Position numbers and translations under genes: made by a program
Shown: positions 17,795 to 27,445 of the stretch, piece by piece
Layout of the letters: the number at the start of each line of letters is the position of its first letter
How positions within the stretch are numbered: the stretch's first letter is position 1
NCBI RefSeq assembly: GCF_028776105.2
Contig: NZ_CP145606.1
Span: forward strand, 806,001 to 870,000
Source of the DNA: Neisseria leonii
GTDB lineage: Bacteria > Pseudomonadota > Gammaproteobacteria > Burkholderiales > Neisseriaceae
Length of the DNA: 64,000 nucleotides
Direction of reading: 5' to 3'
The notes under the pieces: model-generated
The model's database searches: none
What the model was told of the DNA's origin: nothing
Seen by the model: the letters and a program-made list of their open reading frames with translations, nothing else

Positions 17795-17836
17795 GAGGCC
17801 GTCTGAAAACGGATCCGTCCGGTTTTCAGACGGCCT
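17795..17836 (+). terminator. Uptake-sequence hairpin after rppH
   Basis: Inverted AG-DUS pair (GAGGCCGTCTGAAAACGG against CCGGTTTTCAGACGGCC) about 15 bases after the rppH stop. Confidence 0.8.
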
Positions 17837-17932
17837 TCCATTTGGGCTGCGGCTCTAAAAAAACACGGCAGGCTGCCGCCCTTTCCATTAACATAGGCCG
17901 CCATACCGAAAACAATCAATCAAGGAACCGCC

Positions 17933-19948
17933 ATGACCCGCCTGCTCGCCGCCCCGCTGGTGCTGCCCCGCCATACCCTGCGCAACCGCATTATTATGGG
18001 TTCGATGCATACCGGCTTTGAGGAACACCCCGAGGGCAGCCTGCCCTTGGCCGCCTTTTACGCCGAGCGTGCCAAAGGCGGTGCGGCACTGATTATCACC
18101 GGCGGCATCGCCCCCAATCGCGACGGTGCGGTCATGGAGGACGGTGCCAGGCTGACAGACGCAGACGAAGTGGCGTGGCACCGCCCGCTGACCGCAGCGG
18201 CACACCGCCACGGTGCGAAAATCTGCCTGCAAATCCTGCATACCGGCCGCTATGCCATGAGCCGCAATCCCGTCGCCCCCAGCGCCGTCCCCACACCGAT
18301 CAATCCGGCCAAACCGCGCGCCCTGACCACAGAAGAAGTACGCCAAACCGTACAGGACTATATCCGCTGCGCCCTGCTCGCCAAGGAAGCCGGTTACGAC
18401 GGCGTGGAAATCATGGGCAGCGAAGGCTATTTAATCAACCAGTTCCTCGCCCCGGCCACCAATCTGCGCGACGACGCATACGGCGGCAGCCTCGACAACC
18501 GCCACCGTTTTGCCGAAGAAATCTGCACCGGTATCCGCACTGCCTGCGGCGACGGTTTTTTAATGATTTTCCGCCTCTCGCTGCTTGATCTGGTGGAAAA
18601 CGGTTCGACTTGGGACGAAAACCTGATACTGGCACACAAACTGCAACAGGCGGGCGTGGATATGTTCAACACCGGCATCGGCTGGCACGAAGCGCGTATT
18701 CCGACCATCGCCACCATGGTGCCGCGCGCAGCATTCGCCGGTTTTACCGCCAAACTCAAACAGGCCGTCGATATTCCCGTGATTGCGGCCAACCGTATCA
18801 ATATGCCCGAAGTGGCGGAAGACATTCTGCAAAGCGGTATGGCCGATGCGGTGTGTCTGGCGCGCCCGCTGCTGGCCGATCCCGAGTGGCCGAACAAAGC
18901 TGTGCAGCAGCAGGACGACGCCGTCAATACCTGCATCGCCTGCAACCAGGCCTGCCTCGACCACCTGTTTGAAGGCAAAGCCGCCACCTGCCTGGTCAAT
19001 CCGTTTGCCGGTTATGAAACCCGTATGCACATCACACCCGCCGCCCTGCCGAAGCACATTGCCGTTGTCGGGGCGGGACCTGCCGGCCTGGCTTTTGCCG
19101 ATACGGCCGCCCGCCGCGGCCACCGCATTACCCTGTTCGACCAATCCGATGAAATCGGCGGCCAGCTCAATATTGCCAAAACCATTCCCGGCAAACCCGA
19201 ATTTCACGAAACCCTGCGCTATTTCCGCCACCGTCTCCACCACCCCGGCATCACACTGCAACTCGGCCGCCGTGCAGAAGCCGCCGATCTGGCCGCATTC
19301 GACGAAATCGTGCTGGCAACCGGCATACGCCCGCGCCTGCCGCAAATCGAAGGCATCGGCCACCCGAAAGTCCTCAGCTATCTGGACGTTTTGCGCGACC
19401 GCCGCCCCGTCGGCGGCAATGTCGCCATCATCGGCGCGGGCGGCATCGGTTTCGATACCGCCGAGTTTCTGGCACACAGCGGCACGGACAGCGCGCTGGA
19501 CACACCGCTGTTCCTCCGTCAGTGGCAAATCGATCCCACCATGCAGGCGCGCGGCGCACTGAAATCCGACAGAGCCGCCCTGCCCGCCGCCGCCCGCCGC
19601 ATCTGGCTGCTGCAACGCAAAACCGGCACGCCGGGCAGGCAGTTGGGTAAAACTACGGGGTGGATCCACCGTTTGAGCCTGGCCGGCATGGGTGTTACAC
19701 TGTGGGGCGGTGTCGAATATCTGAAAATCGACGACGGAGGACTGCATATCCGCCGTGACGGCGAAGTTTCCGTTCTGCCTGCCGACCACATCGTTATCTG
19801 TGCCGGACAAGAGCCGCAACAGGAATTGGCTGCCGCGCTGGCCGCAATCGGCCGTACCGCCCATCTGATCGGCGGCGCGGAAAAAGCCGCCGAACTCGAT
19901 GCCAAACGTGCCATCCGTGCCGGTACCGAACTGGCTTTACGCATCTGA
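17933..19948 (+). CDS. fadH: 2,4-dienoyl-CoA reductase, FadH type
   Basis: A 671-residue flavoenzyme of the old yellow enzyme/FadH family. Residues 1-330 form the FMN barrel (LQILHTGRY, EIMGSEGYLINQFLAP). Cysteines at 334, 337, 341 and 353 (CIACNQAC...C) bind the 4Fe-4S cluster. The C-terminal half carries an FAD site GAGPAGLAFAD near 380 and an NADPH site IGAGGIGFDTAEFL. It reduces 2,4-dienoyl-CoA intermediates of unsaturated fatty acid breakdown. Length and motif order match E. coli FadH (672). It stands alone, with a clear CAAGGAACC ribosome-binding site and a DUS terminator after it. Other members of this family reduce different enones, so the substrate is inferred. Confidence 0.9.
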   Translation: MTRLLAAPLVLPRHTLRNRIIMGSMHTGFEEHPEGSLPLAAFYAERAKGGAALIITGGIAPNRDGAVMEDGARLTDADEVAWHRPLTAAAHRHGAKICLQILHTGRYAMSRNPVAPSAVPTPINPAKPRALTTEEVRQTVQDYIRCALLAKEAGYDGVEIMGSEGYLINQFLAPATNLRDDAYGGSLDNRHRFAEEICTGIRTACGDGFLMIFRLSLLDLVENGSTWDENLILAHKLQQAGVDMFNTGIGWHEARIPTIATMVPRAAFAGFTAKLKQAVDIPVIAANRINMPEVAEDILQSGMADAVCLARPLLADPEWPNKAVQQQDDAVNTCIACNQACLDHLFEGKAATCLVNPFAGYETRMHITPAALPKHIAVVGAGPAGLAFADTAARRGHRITLFDQSDEIGGQLNIAKTIPGKPEFHETLRYFRHRLHHPGITLQLGRRAEAADLAAFDEIVLATGIRPRLPQIEGIGHPKVLSYLDVLRDRRPVGGNVAIIGAGGIGFDTAEFLAHSGTDSALDTPLFLRQWQIDPTMQARGALKSDRAALPAAARRIWLLQRKTGTPGRQLGKTTGWIHRLSLAGMGVTLWGGVEYLKIDDGGLHIRRDGEVSVLPADHIVICAGQEPQQELAAALAAIGRTAHLIGGAEKAAELDAKRAIRAGTELALRI

Positions 19949-19956
19949 CCATCAAA

Positions 19957-19998
19957 AAGGCCGTCTGAAAACCGCATTTCCTGTTTTCAGACGGCCTG
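19957..19998. terminator. Uptake-sequence hairpin between convergent genes
   Basis: Inverted AG-DUS pair AAAGGCCGTCTGAAAAC / GTTTTCAGACGGCCT just after the fadH stop; it can also serve the lipoprotein gene that converges at 20033. Confidence 0.75.
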
Positions 19999-20032
19999 TT
20001 CTATATCAAGGCAGTTCCCGCTGCCCGTAATC

Positions 20033-20530
20033 TTATTGCAGCGGTTTGTCCAAACCGAGAATTTCTATCATCGCGTTGGTAAATGCCGGATTGGACGGCT
20101 TGCTGGTCATATTCGGCCACCGCTGCTGCCAACCGCGTACTGCACGCTCCACCAGACGCTTGGATTCTTCTCTGCTGATGGCACCCCGCTGACTGTCCAC
20201 AGCGGCACGCAAATACACATTGTACACATCGTCATCGACCGCATTGCGGCCTACCAGATTCAGGCGGAAACGGTTGATGTACTGCGCGGCCTGTACACGG
20301 GTCATTTCCTCTTTGGCGACCTGACCGGACAAACGCTGCATTTCCGCATTCAGCTTGGCCACATCCGACCAGTGGCTTGGTGCCAGACGGAACGGCGCGG
20401 CAGAGGTGTCAATATCGGGATTGCTGCGGGCCTTAACCGGCACTTCCTGCAAAGTCGGTACATAAATGCTACTGCAACCGGCCAGCGCGAACAGCATGGC
20501 AGCGGCGGCAAAATGTTTTTTCATCGTCAT
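20033..20530 (-). CDS. Small lipoprotein of unknown function
   Basis: A 165-residue predicted lipoprotein: a short basic start, a hydrophobic stretch and the lipobox FALAGC, so it should be lipidated and face the periplasm. The mature part is mostly helical and charged, with no motif I recognise. It lies 120 bases downstream of cysK on the same strand. Two start codons are close together (20530 and 20524); the ribosome-binding site is a poor purine tract for either. Function unknown. Confidence 0.75.
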   Translation of the reverse strand: MTMKKHFAAAAMLFALAGCSSIYVPTLQEVPVKARSNPDIDTSAAPFRLAPSHWSDVAKLNAEMQRLSGQVAKEEMTRVQAAQYINRFRLNLVGRNAVDDDVYNVYLRAAVDSQRGAISREESKRLVERAVRGWQQRWPNMTSKPSNPAFTNAMIEILGLDKPLQ

Positions 20531-20652
20531 CTTGATTTTTCTTTCTTCTAAAACAGCAGAATTATACCGTTTTGTTCCGACAGCGTGGCAACAAAAGCCG
20601 CCTTCTGTTGCACAATGCAGACAAAAGACGGCTTTTCGCGTCCGAACGGGTT

Positions 20653-21585
20653 TTATACCAAATCGGCAAACAGCGGTGTAGACAGGTAACGCTCGCCGTA
20701 AGACGGGATCAGCACCACAATCAGCTTGCCTCGGTTTTCCTCTTTGGCGGCCAGTTGCAGCGCGCTCCAAACGGCCGCACCCGAAGAAATGCCTACCAAA
20801 ATGCCTTCTTTTTCCGCCATCGCGCGGGCGGTGGCGAAACTGGCTTCGTTCGGTGCCTGAACGATTTCGTCATAAACACCGGTATTCAGAATGCTGGGGA
20901 CAAAACCCGCGCCGATACCCTGAATCGGATGCGGACCTTTCTGGCCGCCGCTCAATACGGGCGAGGCTTCCGGCTCGACGGCAACGATTTTGACTTCCGG
21001 TTTTCTGCTTTTCAGCACTTCGCCCACGCCGGTAATGGTGCCGCCGGTACCCACGCCGCCGACGAAAATATCGACTTGGCCGTCTGTATCGCGCCAGATT
21101 TCTTCGGCAGTGGTAGCACGGTGCACGGCCGGATTGGCTTCGTTATCGAACTGGCGCGGCATAAAGTACACATCGGGATTGTTGTCCACCAGCTCTTTGG
21201 CTTTGGCAATCGCACCGCCCATGCCGTCTGCGGCGGGGGTCAGAATCAGTTCGGCACCGAAAGCGCGCAACAGCATACGGCGTTCTTTACTCATGCTCTC
21301 GGGCATGGTAATCGCCAGCTTGTAACCGCGCGCGGCGCAGACCATCGCCAGACCGATACCGGTATTGCCGCTGGTCGCCTCGACGATGACGGTATTTTCA
21401 CGGATTTTGCCTTCTTTTTCCGCCGCATCAATCATGGACTCGGCAATCCGGTCTTTCACGCTGCTGCCGGGGTTGAAAAATTCCAGCTTGGCCACCACGC
21501 GGGCGGGCAGGCCTTCGCTCAAACGGTTCAATGCCACTAAGGGCGTATTGCCGATCAGGTCGGTAATGCTGTTGGCGATTTTCAT
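20653..21585 (-). CDS. cysK: Cysteine synthase A
   Basis: A 310-residue PLP enzyme that makes cysteine from O-acetylserine and sulfide, the last step after the CysJI sulfite reductase encoded upstream in the window. The PLP lysine is K44 in SSVKDR, the substrate loop is TSGNTG, the phosphate-binding loop is GTGGTI, and the Ser contact is in GISSGAA. Length is typical. It is a separate transcription unit, not part of the cys cluster at 7-14 kb. Confidence 0.96.
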   Translation of the reverse strand: MKIANSITDLIGNTPLVALNRLSEGLPARVVAKLEFFNPGSSVKDRIAESMIDAAEKEGKIRENTVIVEATSGNTGIGLAMVCAARGYKLAITMPESMSKERRMLLRAFGAELILTPAADGMGGAIAKAKELVDNNPDVYFMPRQFDNEANPAVHRATTAEEIWRDTDGQVDIFVGGVGTGGTITGVGEVLKSRKPEVKIVAVEPEASPVLSGGQKGPHPIQGIGAGFVPSILNTGVYDEIVQAPNEASFATARAMAEKEGILVGISSGAAVWSALQLAAKEENRGKLIVVLIPSYGERYLSTPLFADLV

Positions 21586-21668
21586 GCTCTATCCTTCGTC
21601 AGTTTGGGATGGTAATGTGCCGATACTAAGTAAAGGCCGTCTGAAAAACAAATAATTTATTCGCCCGC

Positions 21669-21690
21669 CGATATAACCGCCGGTTATATT
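21669..21690 (-). terminator. Stem-loop after the membrane protein gene
   Basis: ATATAACCGCCGGTTATAT is a near-perfect palindrome immediately after the stop at 21692. No strong U-run follows on the minus strand, but an uptake sequence does. It may end the dapF-membrane protein unit. Confidence 0.45.
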
Positions 21691-21691
21691 T

Positions 21692-22285
21692 TTACGGCCG
21701 CACGCCGAAAGCCGCCAGCACACAGGCCGTCTGCATCGCCAGTGCCGCCATCAGTCCGAAATGCAGCCGCGCGCCGTCAAAATCTTGCGCCTCCTGCCCG
21801 TCCCAGCGGGCGTGAACGTAAAACAGCAGCATCAAAACCGACTGCATCGCCAGCCAGTGCAGCGGCTGGAAAAAATAAAGCTGCATCAGCCCGGCCGCCG
21901 CATACGGTGTGATGCCGTTCGGATACTGCCACCACACCAAAGCCGCCAGCAGCAGCGCGGCCGATGTCGAAACCCAGCCGCTGACCGCATACAGCGTCAG
22001 CAGACCGCTGCCGTGCCCGATGCGCCACATGCCGTTTTCCACCCGCCTCAGCTGCGGCAGCAGGCAGACGGAAGCAGCCGCAATATAAAACTGCGGCGCA
22101 TACAGCAAAATCAGACGGCGTAAAGACGGTGCAGACGGCACCAGCCGGCCGGCAAGCATATCCGCCAGCAGCCACAGCAGCAGCGCACCGCCCAACCACC
22201 GCCGTTGGCGGCCGTGCCATGCGGCCAAAGCGAACAGGCTGATCTGCGCGGCCACCGCCCACAAAGCCGGATCGTTCCACACCAT
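21692..22285 (-). CDS. Hypothetical membrane protein co-translated with dapF
   Basis: A 197-residue protein with about six hydrophobic segments and Trp/Leu-rich helices. No family was recognised. Its ATG overlaps the dapF stop codon (TGATG), so the two are translationally coupled and certainly one operon. The coupling does not by itself show a role in lysine or cell-wall synthesis. Confidence 0.75.
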   Translation of the reverse strand: MVWNDPALWAVAAQISLFALAAWHGRQRRWLGGALLLWLLADMLAGRLVPSAPSLRRLILLYAPQFYIAAASVCLLPQLRRVENGMWRIGHGSGLLTLYAVSGWVSTSAALLLAALVWWQYPNGITPYAAAGLMQLYFFQPLHWLAMQSVLMLLFYVHARWDGQEAQDFDGARLHFGLMAALAMQTACVLAAFGVRP

Positions 22286-23133
22286 CAGTAAACCAGTTCA
22301 CCGTCAAATACGGTTTCTGCCGGCCCCGTCATCCACACGCTGCCGCCCGGCTGCCAACTGACCGACAATTCTCCGCCCGGCAGCGACACACGCACCGCAC
22401 CGCCCGCTGCCAGCAGCCCCAAACGCACACCGGCCACCACAGCCGCACACGCGCCCGTACCGCAGGCCTGCGTTTCGCCCACGCCGCGCTCGAAGACGCG
22501 CAGGCGTATATGGTGCGGATCCACCACCTGCATAAACCCCACATTCACCCGCTGCGGAAAGCGGCTGTGGCTTTCCAACTCCGCTCCCAAAGCCTGTACC
22601 GGCGCGGTATCCGTATCGTCCACCAGCAGAACGGCGTGCGGATTGCCCATATTCACACAACTCAACCGCACACCGTCCGTACCGGCCGCCACCATATGGC
22701 TGACCGCCGCTTCATCGCCGTCCGCAGGCGGCACAAACGGAATTTCAGACGGCCTCAGGCGCGGCACACCCATATCCACCTGCACCCGGCCGTCGGCTTG
22801 AAGTTTCGGCACAATCACGCCGCGCGCGGTTTCGACGACAATTTCGCGCTTGTCCGTCAACCCTTTATCGCTGACAAAACGGGCAAAACAGCGCGCACCG
22901 TTGCCGCACTGCTCCACTTCGCCGCCGTCGGCGTTAAAAATGCGGTAGCGGAAATCCACTCCCTCCGAAACCGCCCGCTCCACCACCAAAAGCTGGTCGA
23001 AACCCACTCCCGTATGACGGTCTGCCCACTGCCGGATCGGCGCACTTTCGGCATCAAACGGCTGATTGACCGCATCCACCACCATAAAATCATTGCCCAA
23101 ACCGTGCATTTTGGTAAATTTCAAGCGTTTCAC
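22285..23133 (-). CDS. dapF: Diaminopimelate epimerase
   Basis: A 282-residue PLP-independent epimerase converting LL- to meso-diaminopimelate for lysine and peptidoglycan. It opens with [17 protein letters not shown]. The two catalytic cysteines are in EQCGNGARC and [12 protein letters not shown], one per half, as the mechanism requires. Length is typical (about 275-285). The stop overlaps the start of the next gene. Confidence 0.96.
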   Translation of the reverse strand: MKRLKFTKMHGLGNDFMVVDAVNQPFDAESAPIRQWADRHTGVGFDQLLVVERAVSEGVDFRYRIFNADGGEVEQCGNGARCFARFVSDKGLTDKREIVVETARGVIVPKLQADGRVQVDMGVPRLRPSEIPFVPPADGDEAAVSHMVAAGTDGVRLSCVNMGNPHAVLLVDDTDTAPVQALGAELESHSRFPQRVNVGFMQVVDPHHIRLRVFERGVGETQACGTGACAAVVAGVRLGLLAAGGAVRVSLPGGELSVSWQPGGSVWMTGPAETVFDGELVY

Positions 23134-23208
23134 AGTCTATCCCTATATAATCCGCCACCAAAAAACGCATTATAGACCAAATCATCTTGCTTTTAAGGAA
23201 ACACACTC

Positions 23209-23697
23209 ATGAAAACCGCCCTTTCCGCCGCTCTGGTTTCCACGGTTCTGCTCGGTGCCTGCACCGCAGGCGCGCCCGGCATGTCCGTCAATCTGGGTAT
23301 CGGCAGCAGCATCGGCCGCCATATCGGCCTCGGCACTTCCGTCAGCATTCCCGTCCGTCTCGATCAGGGGCAAACGGACAAAAGCGGCGGCCTGAACGTC
23401 ATCGAAGAGCAGATTGTCGCCTATTTCGACGCTCAGGGCCGCAAAACCGACAAGCAAATGCCCGGCGGCTTCCACCGCCAGTTAATCAGCAAACGCAGCA
23501 GCAGCGACTATCTGGTTCAGGATTTTTACAGCGACAACAGCCGCAAGCGTACCGACCCGATGATCATCCCGCGCAACGCCCTGTTCGATTTCGATGCCCA
23601 CCCCGCCGACGGTACCCGCACCGTCTATGCCTACAACGGCAGCCTGATGCAGCAGCAGGTTTACCAAAACAACCGTCTGATCAATGCCCGCTACTGA
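23209..23697 (+). CDS. Small lipoprotein of unknown function
   Basis: A 162-residue predicted lipoprotein with lipobox LLGAC and a Gly/Ser-rich mature start (SVNLGIGSSIGRHIGLGTS). The rest is polar with several Tyr and Asp and no recognised domain. AAGGAAA lies before the ATG. It is a single gene divergent from dapF and followed by a DUS hairpin. Function unknown; exported location is the only supported statement. Confidence 0.75.
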   Translation: MKTALSAALVSTVLLGACTAGAPGMSVNLGIGSSIGRHIGLGTSVSIPVRLDQGQTDKSGGLNVIEEQIVAYFDAQGRKTDKQMPGGFHRQLISKRSSSDYLVQDFYSDNSRKRTDPMIIPRNALFDFDAHPADGTRTVYAYNGSLMQQQVYQNNRLINARY

Positions 23698-23706
23698 ACG
23701 ACACAA

Positions 23707-23749
23707 AAAGGCCGTCTGAAAGGCCGTTTGACGGTTTTCAGACGGCCTT
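23707..23749. terminator. Uptake-sequence hairpin shared by convergent genes
   Basis: AAGGCCGTCTGAAAGGCCG...ACGGTTTTCAGACGGCCTT, an inverted AG-DUS pair between the lipoprotein gene and cydB, which end facing each other. Confidence 0.75.
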
Positions 23750-23793
23750 TGCCGAAAAAATACGGCCGGAGCCAACCGCCCCGGCCGTATTGT

Positions 23794-24789
23794 TCAACCG
23801 TAATGCAGCTCCCCCGCTTTGCCGCGGAATGCCCAGTAGGCAAAAATGCTGTACGCGATGATGAACGGCACGGTAACGGAAACGCCGATCAGGGTAACGG
23901 CCAGAGTCGGCACAGAGGCGGCGGCTTCCCAAACCGTCAATTGGCCGATCACGGCATACGGATACAGGCTGATACCCAACCCCAGCGCACACAAAACCAG
24001 GCTCAGCACCACCCAGCCGAACGGCTGCCAACTGCCCTCGCGGCACACCGATGCGCGGCCGAGCAGCTGTTTGGCCCGGATCAGCGCGGCGGCGGCGGCA
24101 AGCGGCACCGGTGCCAGCACAAACACCCCCGGCGCGGTAAACCAGCGTTCGAAAACCCGGCCGCTCACATAAGGCGTGGCCAGCGAAATCAACACCAGAC
24201 ACACCACCACCGGCCACCATGCCTGATTGCCCCAGCGGCGCACTTTCTGCTGCAACGCGCCTTCGGTTTTCGGCAGCAGCCAGCAGGCCGCCAGCAGCAC
24301 GTATACCGCCGGCACGGTCGCCATGATGCCCAAAGCAAACAGATAATCGGACGGCGCGGTGCCGAATGCGGTAATAAAGCGGCCGAGCATCCAGCCCTGT
24401 GTCAGTGCCATACCGGCCGAACCGAGCATAAAGGCGATGTTCCAGAGCTGTTTGTGGTTGTCGTCGGCCTTCACACGGAAATCGAATGCCGCCCCGCGCA
24501 CCATCAGCGCAAACAGCATAAAGGTGGCGGGCAGATACAGATGCCCCAGTACCAGCGTGTTGGCGGCAGGAAATGCGATAAACAGCACGCCCGCACCCAG
24601 CACCAGCCAAGTCTCGTTCGCATCCCAAAACGGCCCGATCGAGCCGACCATAATATTCTGTTCAACCGCCTCGGCGCGCGGCAGCAGCATGCCCACGCCC
24701 AAATCGAAGCCGTCGAGTACGACATAAACCGTCATCGACAGACCCAGCAGTGCCAGAAACACCAAAGGCAGCCAATAAGCCCAATCCAT
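23794..24789 (-). CDS. cydB: Cytochrome bd-type quinol oxidase subunit II
   Basis: A 331-residue membrane protein with about eight or nine helices. It begins with the subunit II signature (LVFLALLGLSMTVYVVLDGF and GPFWDANETWLV). It partners CydA to oxidise quinol and reduce oxygen to water. A GGAGGTG Shine-Dalgarno lies in the last codons of cydA, one base separates the cydA stop from this ATG, so translation is coupled. It is shorter than E. coli CydB (379) and close to CioB-type proteins. Confidence 0.92.
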   Translation of the reverse strand: MDWAYWLPLVFLALLGLSMTVYVVLDGFDLGVGMLLPRAEAVEQNIMVGSIGPFWDANETWLVLGAGVLFIAFPAANTLVLGHLYLPATFMLFALMVRGAAFDFRVKADDNHKQLWNIAFMLGSAGMALTQGWMLGRFITAFGTAPSDYLFALGIMATVPAVYVLLAACWLLPKTEGALQQKVRRWGNQAWWPVVVCLVLISLATPYVSGRVFERWFTAPGVFVLAPVPLAAAAALIRAKQLLGRASVCREGSWQPFGWVVLSLVLCALGLGISLYPYAVIGQLTVWEAAASVPTLAVTLIGVSVTVPFIIAYSIFAYWAFRGKAGELHYG

Positions 24790-24790
24790 T

Positions 24791-26146
24791 TTACACCTCC
24801 CTGTCCGGCATGACTTCGGAAGCCGGGCTGTCATTGGCCGGGTGCTCCGCCATGTATTTGAGTACCATCACATACGAAAACAGCAGCAGCGCATACAGCA
24901 CCAGATACATCACCAGCGTCAGGCCGATGTTTTCAGACGGCACCATACGGGTAACGGCATCGCGTGTGCGCAGCAGTCCCTGTACCAGAAACGGCTGGCG
25001 GCCGATTTCGGTCACATACCAACCCGCCAGCGTCGCACCCCAGCCGGAAAACGTCATCAGTGCCAATCCGCGCAACAGCCAGCGCGGCAAGGCCTGCGGC
25101 TGCCAGTTTGCCCGCCGCAGTTTGAACCAGCCCAGCCAGCTTGTCACCAGCATCAGCAGACCGATACCCACCATGATGCGGAAAGCGAAAAACACCGGTG
25201 CCACGGGCGGGCGGTCTTCAAATTCGTTCAGGCCGCGGATTTCTCCGTCCAGACTGTGCGTCAGAATCAGCGAACCCAGATACGGAATTTTGACCGCATA
25301 ATCGGTACGCCCCGCTTGCTCGTCCGGCCAGCCGATCAAGGTCAGCGGCACCGGCTTTTCCGTTTCCCACACCGCCTCCACCGCCGCAATTTTCGCAGGC
25401 TGGTATTTCAGACTGTTCAAGCCGTGCAGGTCGCCCGCAATCATCTGCAGCACCACCGCCACGGCCGCAATGCCCAACCCCGTTTTCATCACCTTGGCCG
25501 TGGCCCGGTTGGCGGTATTTTTCAGCACCTGCCACGCCGACAGTCCGACCAGCAGGAAGGAAGCCGTCAGCGTGGAGGCCAGCAGCATGTGCGCCAGACG
25601 GTAGGGGAAAGACGGATTGAACACCACCTGCAACCAGTTTGCCGCGTGGATCACCCCTTCACTGTCCACCCGGTAGCCCTGCGGTGTCTGCATCCACGAA
25701 TTGAGCGACAAAATCCAGAATGCCGACAGCAGCGTACCCGCCGCCACAATCACCGAAGCGGCCATATGCACCCTGCGGCTGACCCGCTCGCGGCCGAACA
25801 GCATAATGCCCAAAAAGCCCGCTTCCAGAAAAAACGCCGTCAGCACCTCATAGCCCAGCAGCGGCCCGGCCACATTGCCCGCCCGCTCCATAAAACCCGG
25901 CCAGTTGGTGCCGAACTGCATACTCATTACCACGCCCGACACCACGCCCATCGCGAAGCTCACGGCAAACACCTTGGTCCAGAAATAATAGGCCTGCTCC
26001 CACACCGGCGCATCAGCACCGCCGCGGTTGGCACGGCTGCGAAAATACACCACCAGCCACGCCAACGCGATATTGATGGTGGGAAACAGAATATGAAAAC
26101 TGATGTTCACCGCAAACTGTATGCGGCTGAGGATAAGCGCGTCCAT
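24791..26146 (-). CDS. cydA: Cytochrome bd-type quinol oxidase subunit I, CioA-like
   Basis: A 451-residue subunit with haem-ligand His18 (NISFHILFP), the quinol-binding GDLHGLNSLKYQPAK motif, and the GRQP motif in VTEIGRQPFLVQGLLRT. The Q-loop between helices 6 and 7 is short, as in the cyanide-insensitive CioA type, not the long E. coli type. The oxidase supports respiration at low oxygen or with inhibitors. The ATG at 26146 has AAGGAT eight bases upstream; a GTG one codon earlier is possible. No CydX-like small subunit was recognised after cydB. Confidence 0.93.
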   Translation of the reverse strand: MDALILSRIQFAVNISFHILFPTINIALAWLVVYFRSRANRGGADAPVWEQAYYFWTKVFAVSFAMGVVSGVVMSMQFGTNWPGFMERAGNVAGPLLGYEVLTAFFLEAGFLGIMLFGRERVSRRVHMAASVIVAAGTLLSAFWILSLNSWMQTPQGYRVDSEGVIHAANWLQVVFNPSFPYRLAHMLLASTLTASFLLVGLSAWQVLKNTANRATAKVMKTGLGIAAVAVVLQMIAGDLHGLNSLKYQPAKIAAVEAVWETEKPVPLTLIGWPDEQAGRTDYAVKIPYLGSLILTHSLDGEIRGLNEFEDRPPVAPVFFAFRIMVGIGLLMLVTSWLGWFKLRRANWQPQALPRWLLRGLALMTFSGWGATLAGWYVTEIGRQPFLVQGLLRTRDAVTRMVPSENIGLTLVMYLVLYALLLFSYVMVLKYMAEHPANDSPASEVMPDREV

Positions 26147-26404
26147 CACGGATCCTTCTCAATCATGCACTCCGCCCGCAGGCCGCACCCGAATGAATCC
26201 GCTTACGGTTCAGACGGCCTCACAGGCAGCGCGCATTTTATCAGAGCCGCCCGGACACATACCTGCCGCTTACACAATCTAACTTTCCGCCATTCAGACG
26301 GCATAACCACCCGCCAAGGCCGTCTGAAAACGCCTGCCCGCTGCTGTACACCCCGCCGCCCCGCCGCTACAATCGCCCATTTACCCGAACGGAAAACACG
26401 CACC

Positions 26405-27076
26405 ATGATCACCCTCCACCTGCTCAAATACTCGCGCGCGCAGCGCATCGTCTGGCTCTTGGAAATGCTGGAAACCGAATACCGCCTGCAATTTTATCCG
26501 CGCAACGAAAAGACCATGCTCGCACCCGACGCGCTGAAAACCGTACACCCGCTGGGCAAATCGCCCGTTCTGGAAGACGGCGGCACCGTACTGGCCGAAA
26601 GCGGCGCGATTGTCGATTACCTGATCCAAACCTACGGCAACGGCAATCTGATGCCCCCGCGCCAAAGCGAAAACTATTGGCCGTACCAACGCTGGCTGCA
26701 TTACGCCGAAGGCTCTCTGATGCCGCTGATGCTGATGTCGCTCGTTTTCCGCCGCATCGACGACACCCCGATGCCGTTTTTCGCCAAACCCGTCGCCAAA
26801 AAAATCACCGGCAAAGTGCGCAGCCAATTCCTCGCCCCGCAGCTTGCCCTGCATCTGGGCCACATCGAAAACGAACTGGCCGGTAAAAACTGGCTCTTCG
26901 GCGACGAGCCCGGCGGAGCCGATGTCATGATGAGCTTCCCGCTCCAAGCTGCCGCCCAACGCACCGACCTGACCCCCTACCCCCATATCCGCCGCTATCT
27001 GGCACAAATCGAAGCCCACCCCGCCTACCGCCGCGCCGTCGCCAAAGCCGGTACGCCGCTGCCGCAACAGGCTTAA
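26405..27076 (+). CDS. Glutathione S-transferase family protein
   Basis: A 223-residue protein with an N-terminal thioredoxin-like domain (residues 1-80: LLKYSRAQRIVWLLEML, then LGKSPVLEDGG and the glutathione-contact ESGAIVDYL) and an all-helical C-terminal domain. The family uses glutathione for detoxification or thiol exchange; the particular substrate is not evident. The likely catalytic residue is the Ser in KYSRAQ. It is divergent from cydAB and ends in a strong hairpin. Confidence 0.88.
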   Translation: MITLHLLKYSRAQRIVWLLEMLETEYRLQFYPRNEKTMLAPDALKTVHPLGKSPVLEDGGTVLAESGAIVDYLIQTYGNGNLMPPRQSENYWPYQRWLHYAEGSLMPLMLMSLVFRRIDDTPMPFFAKPVAKKITGKVRSQFLAPQLALHLGHIENELAGKNWLFGDEPGGADVMMSFPLQAAAQRTDLTPYPHIRRYLAQIEAHPAYRRAVAKAGTPLPQQA

Positions 27077-27094
27077 AGGCCGTCTGAAAACCGC

Positions 27095-27135
27095 AACAGG
27101 CCGTTCCGCCCGCATACGGAACGGCCTGTTTGTTT
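27095..27135 (+). terminator. Rho-independent terminator after the GST gene
   Basis: A 14-bp perfect stem (AACAGGCCGTTCCG against CGGAACGGCCTGTT) with an 8-base loop and a following TGTTT, 18 bases past the stop. Confidence 0.85.
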
Positions 27136-27185
27136 ACACCGCCCGCAGAACCTGCCCACCAAGCCTTACCCGACTCCGTACTCAA

Positions 27186-27215
27186 TTAACAATAATAATT
27201 TTTATTTGCTATAAT
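27186..27215 (+). promoter_or_regulatory. hemO promoter with Fur-box-like overlap
   Basis: TTAACA (27186-27191), an 18-base spacer and a perfect TATAAT (27210-27215). The spacer holds AATAATAATTTTTATTT, which resembles a degenerate Fur box (AATAAT-A-ATTTTT against GATAAT-N-ATTATC). Iron regulation is expected for hemO but the match is imperfect. Confidence 0.5.
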
Positions 27216-27445
27216 ATCCCGTATCATCATCTGCAAAACAACAGGAGAAATCATAAAATCCGTCCGCACATGGATCGCACTGCGCGACATCCGTGCCTGC
27301 TGCCGACAAACAGGGTAAAACCCGGCACGCTTCTATGCCCAGTGCCGCAACTATGCCGTATCAGCCGGAATATAAACTGCAACCGGCTCACCATATCATT
27401 CAGACGACCATCAAGGCCGTCTGAAAACGCAAACAAGGAGAAAAC
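27216..27445 (+). other. Long hemO leader with a vestigial open frame
   Basis: About 225 bases lie between the promoter and hemO. A good ribosome-binding site ACAGGAGAAATC is followed by ATAAAATCCGTCC, i.e. an ATA where an ATG would be expected, then 20 sense codons and TAA. A second frame, ATG 27270 to TGA 27449, has 59 codons and its stop overlaps the hemO start. Either could be a relic of a lost first gene of the operon or an untested leader peptide. Confidence 0.35.
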
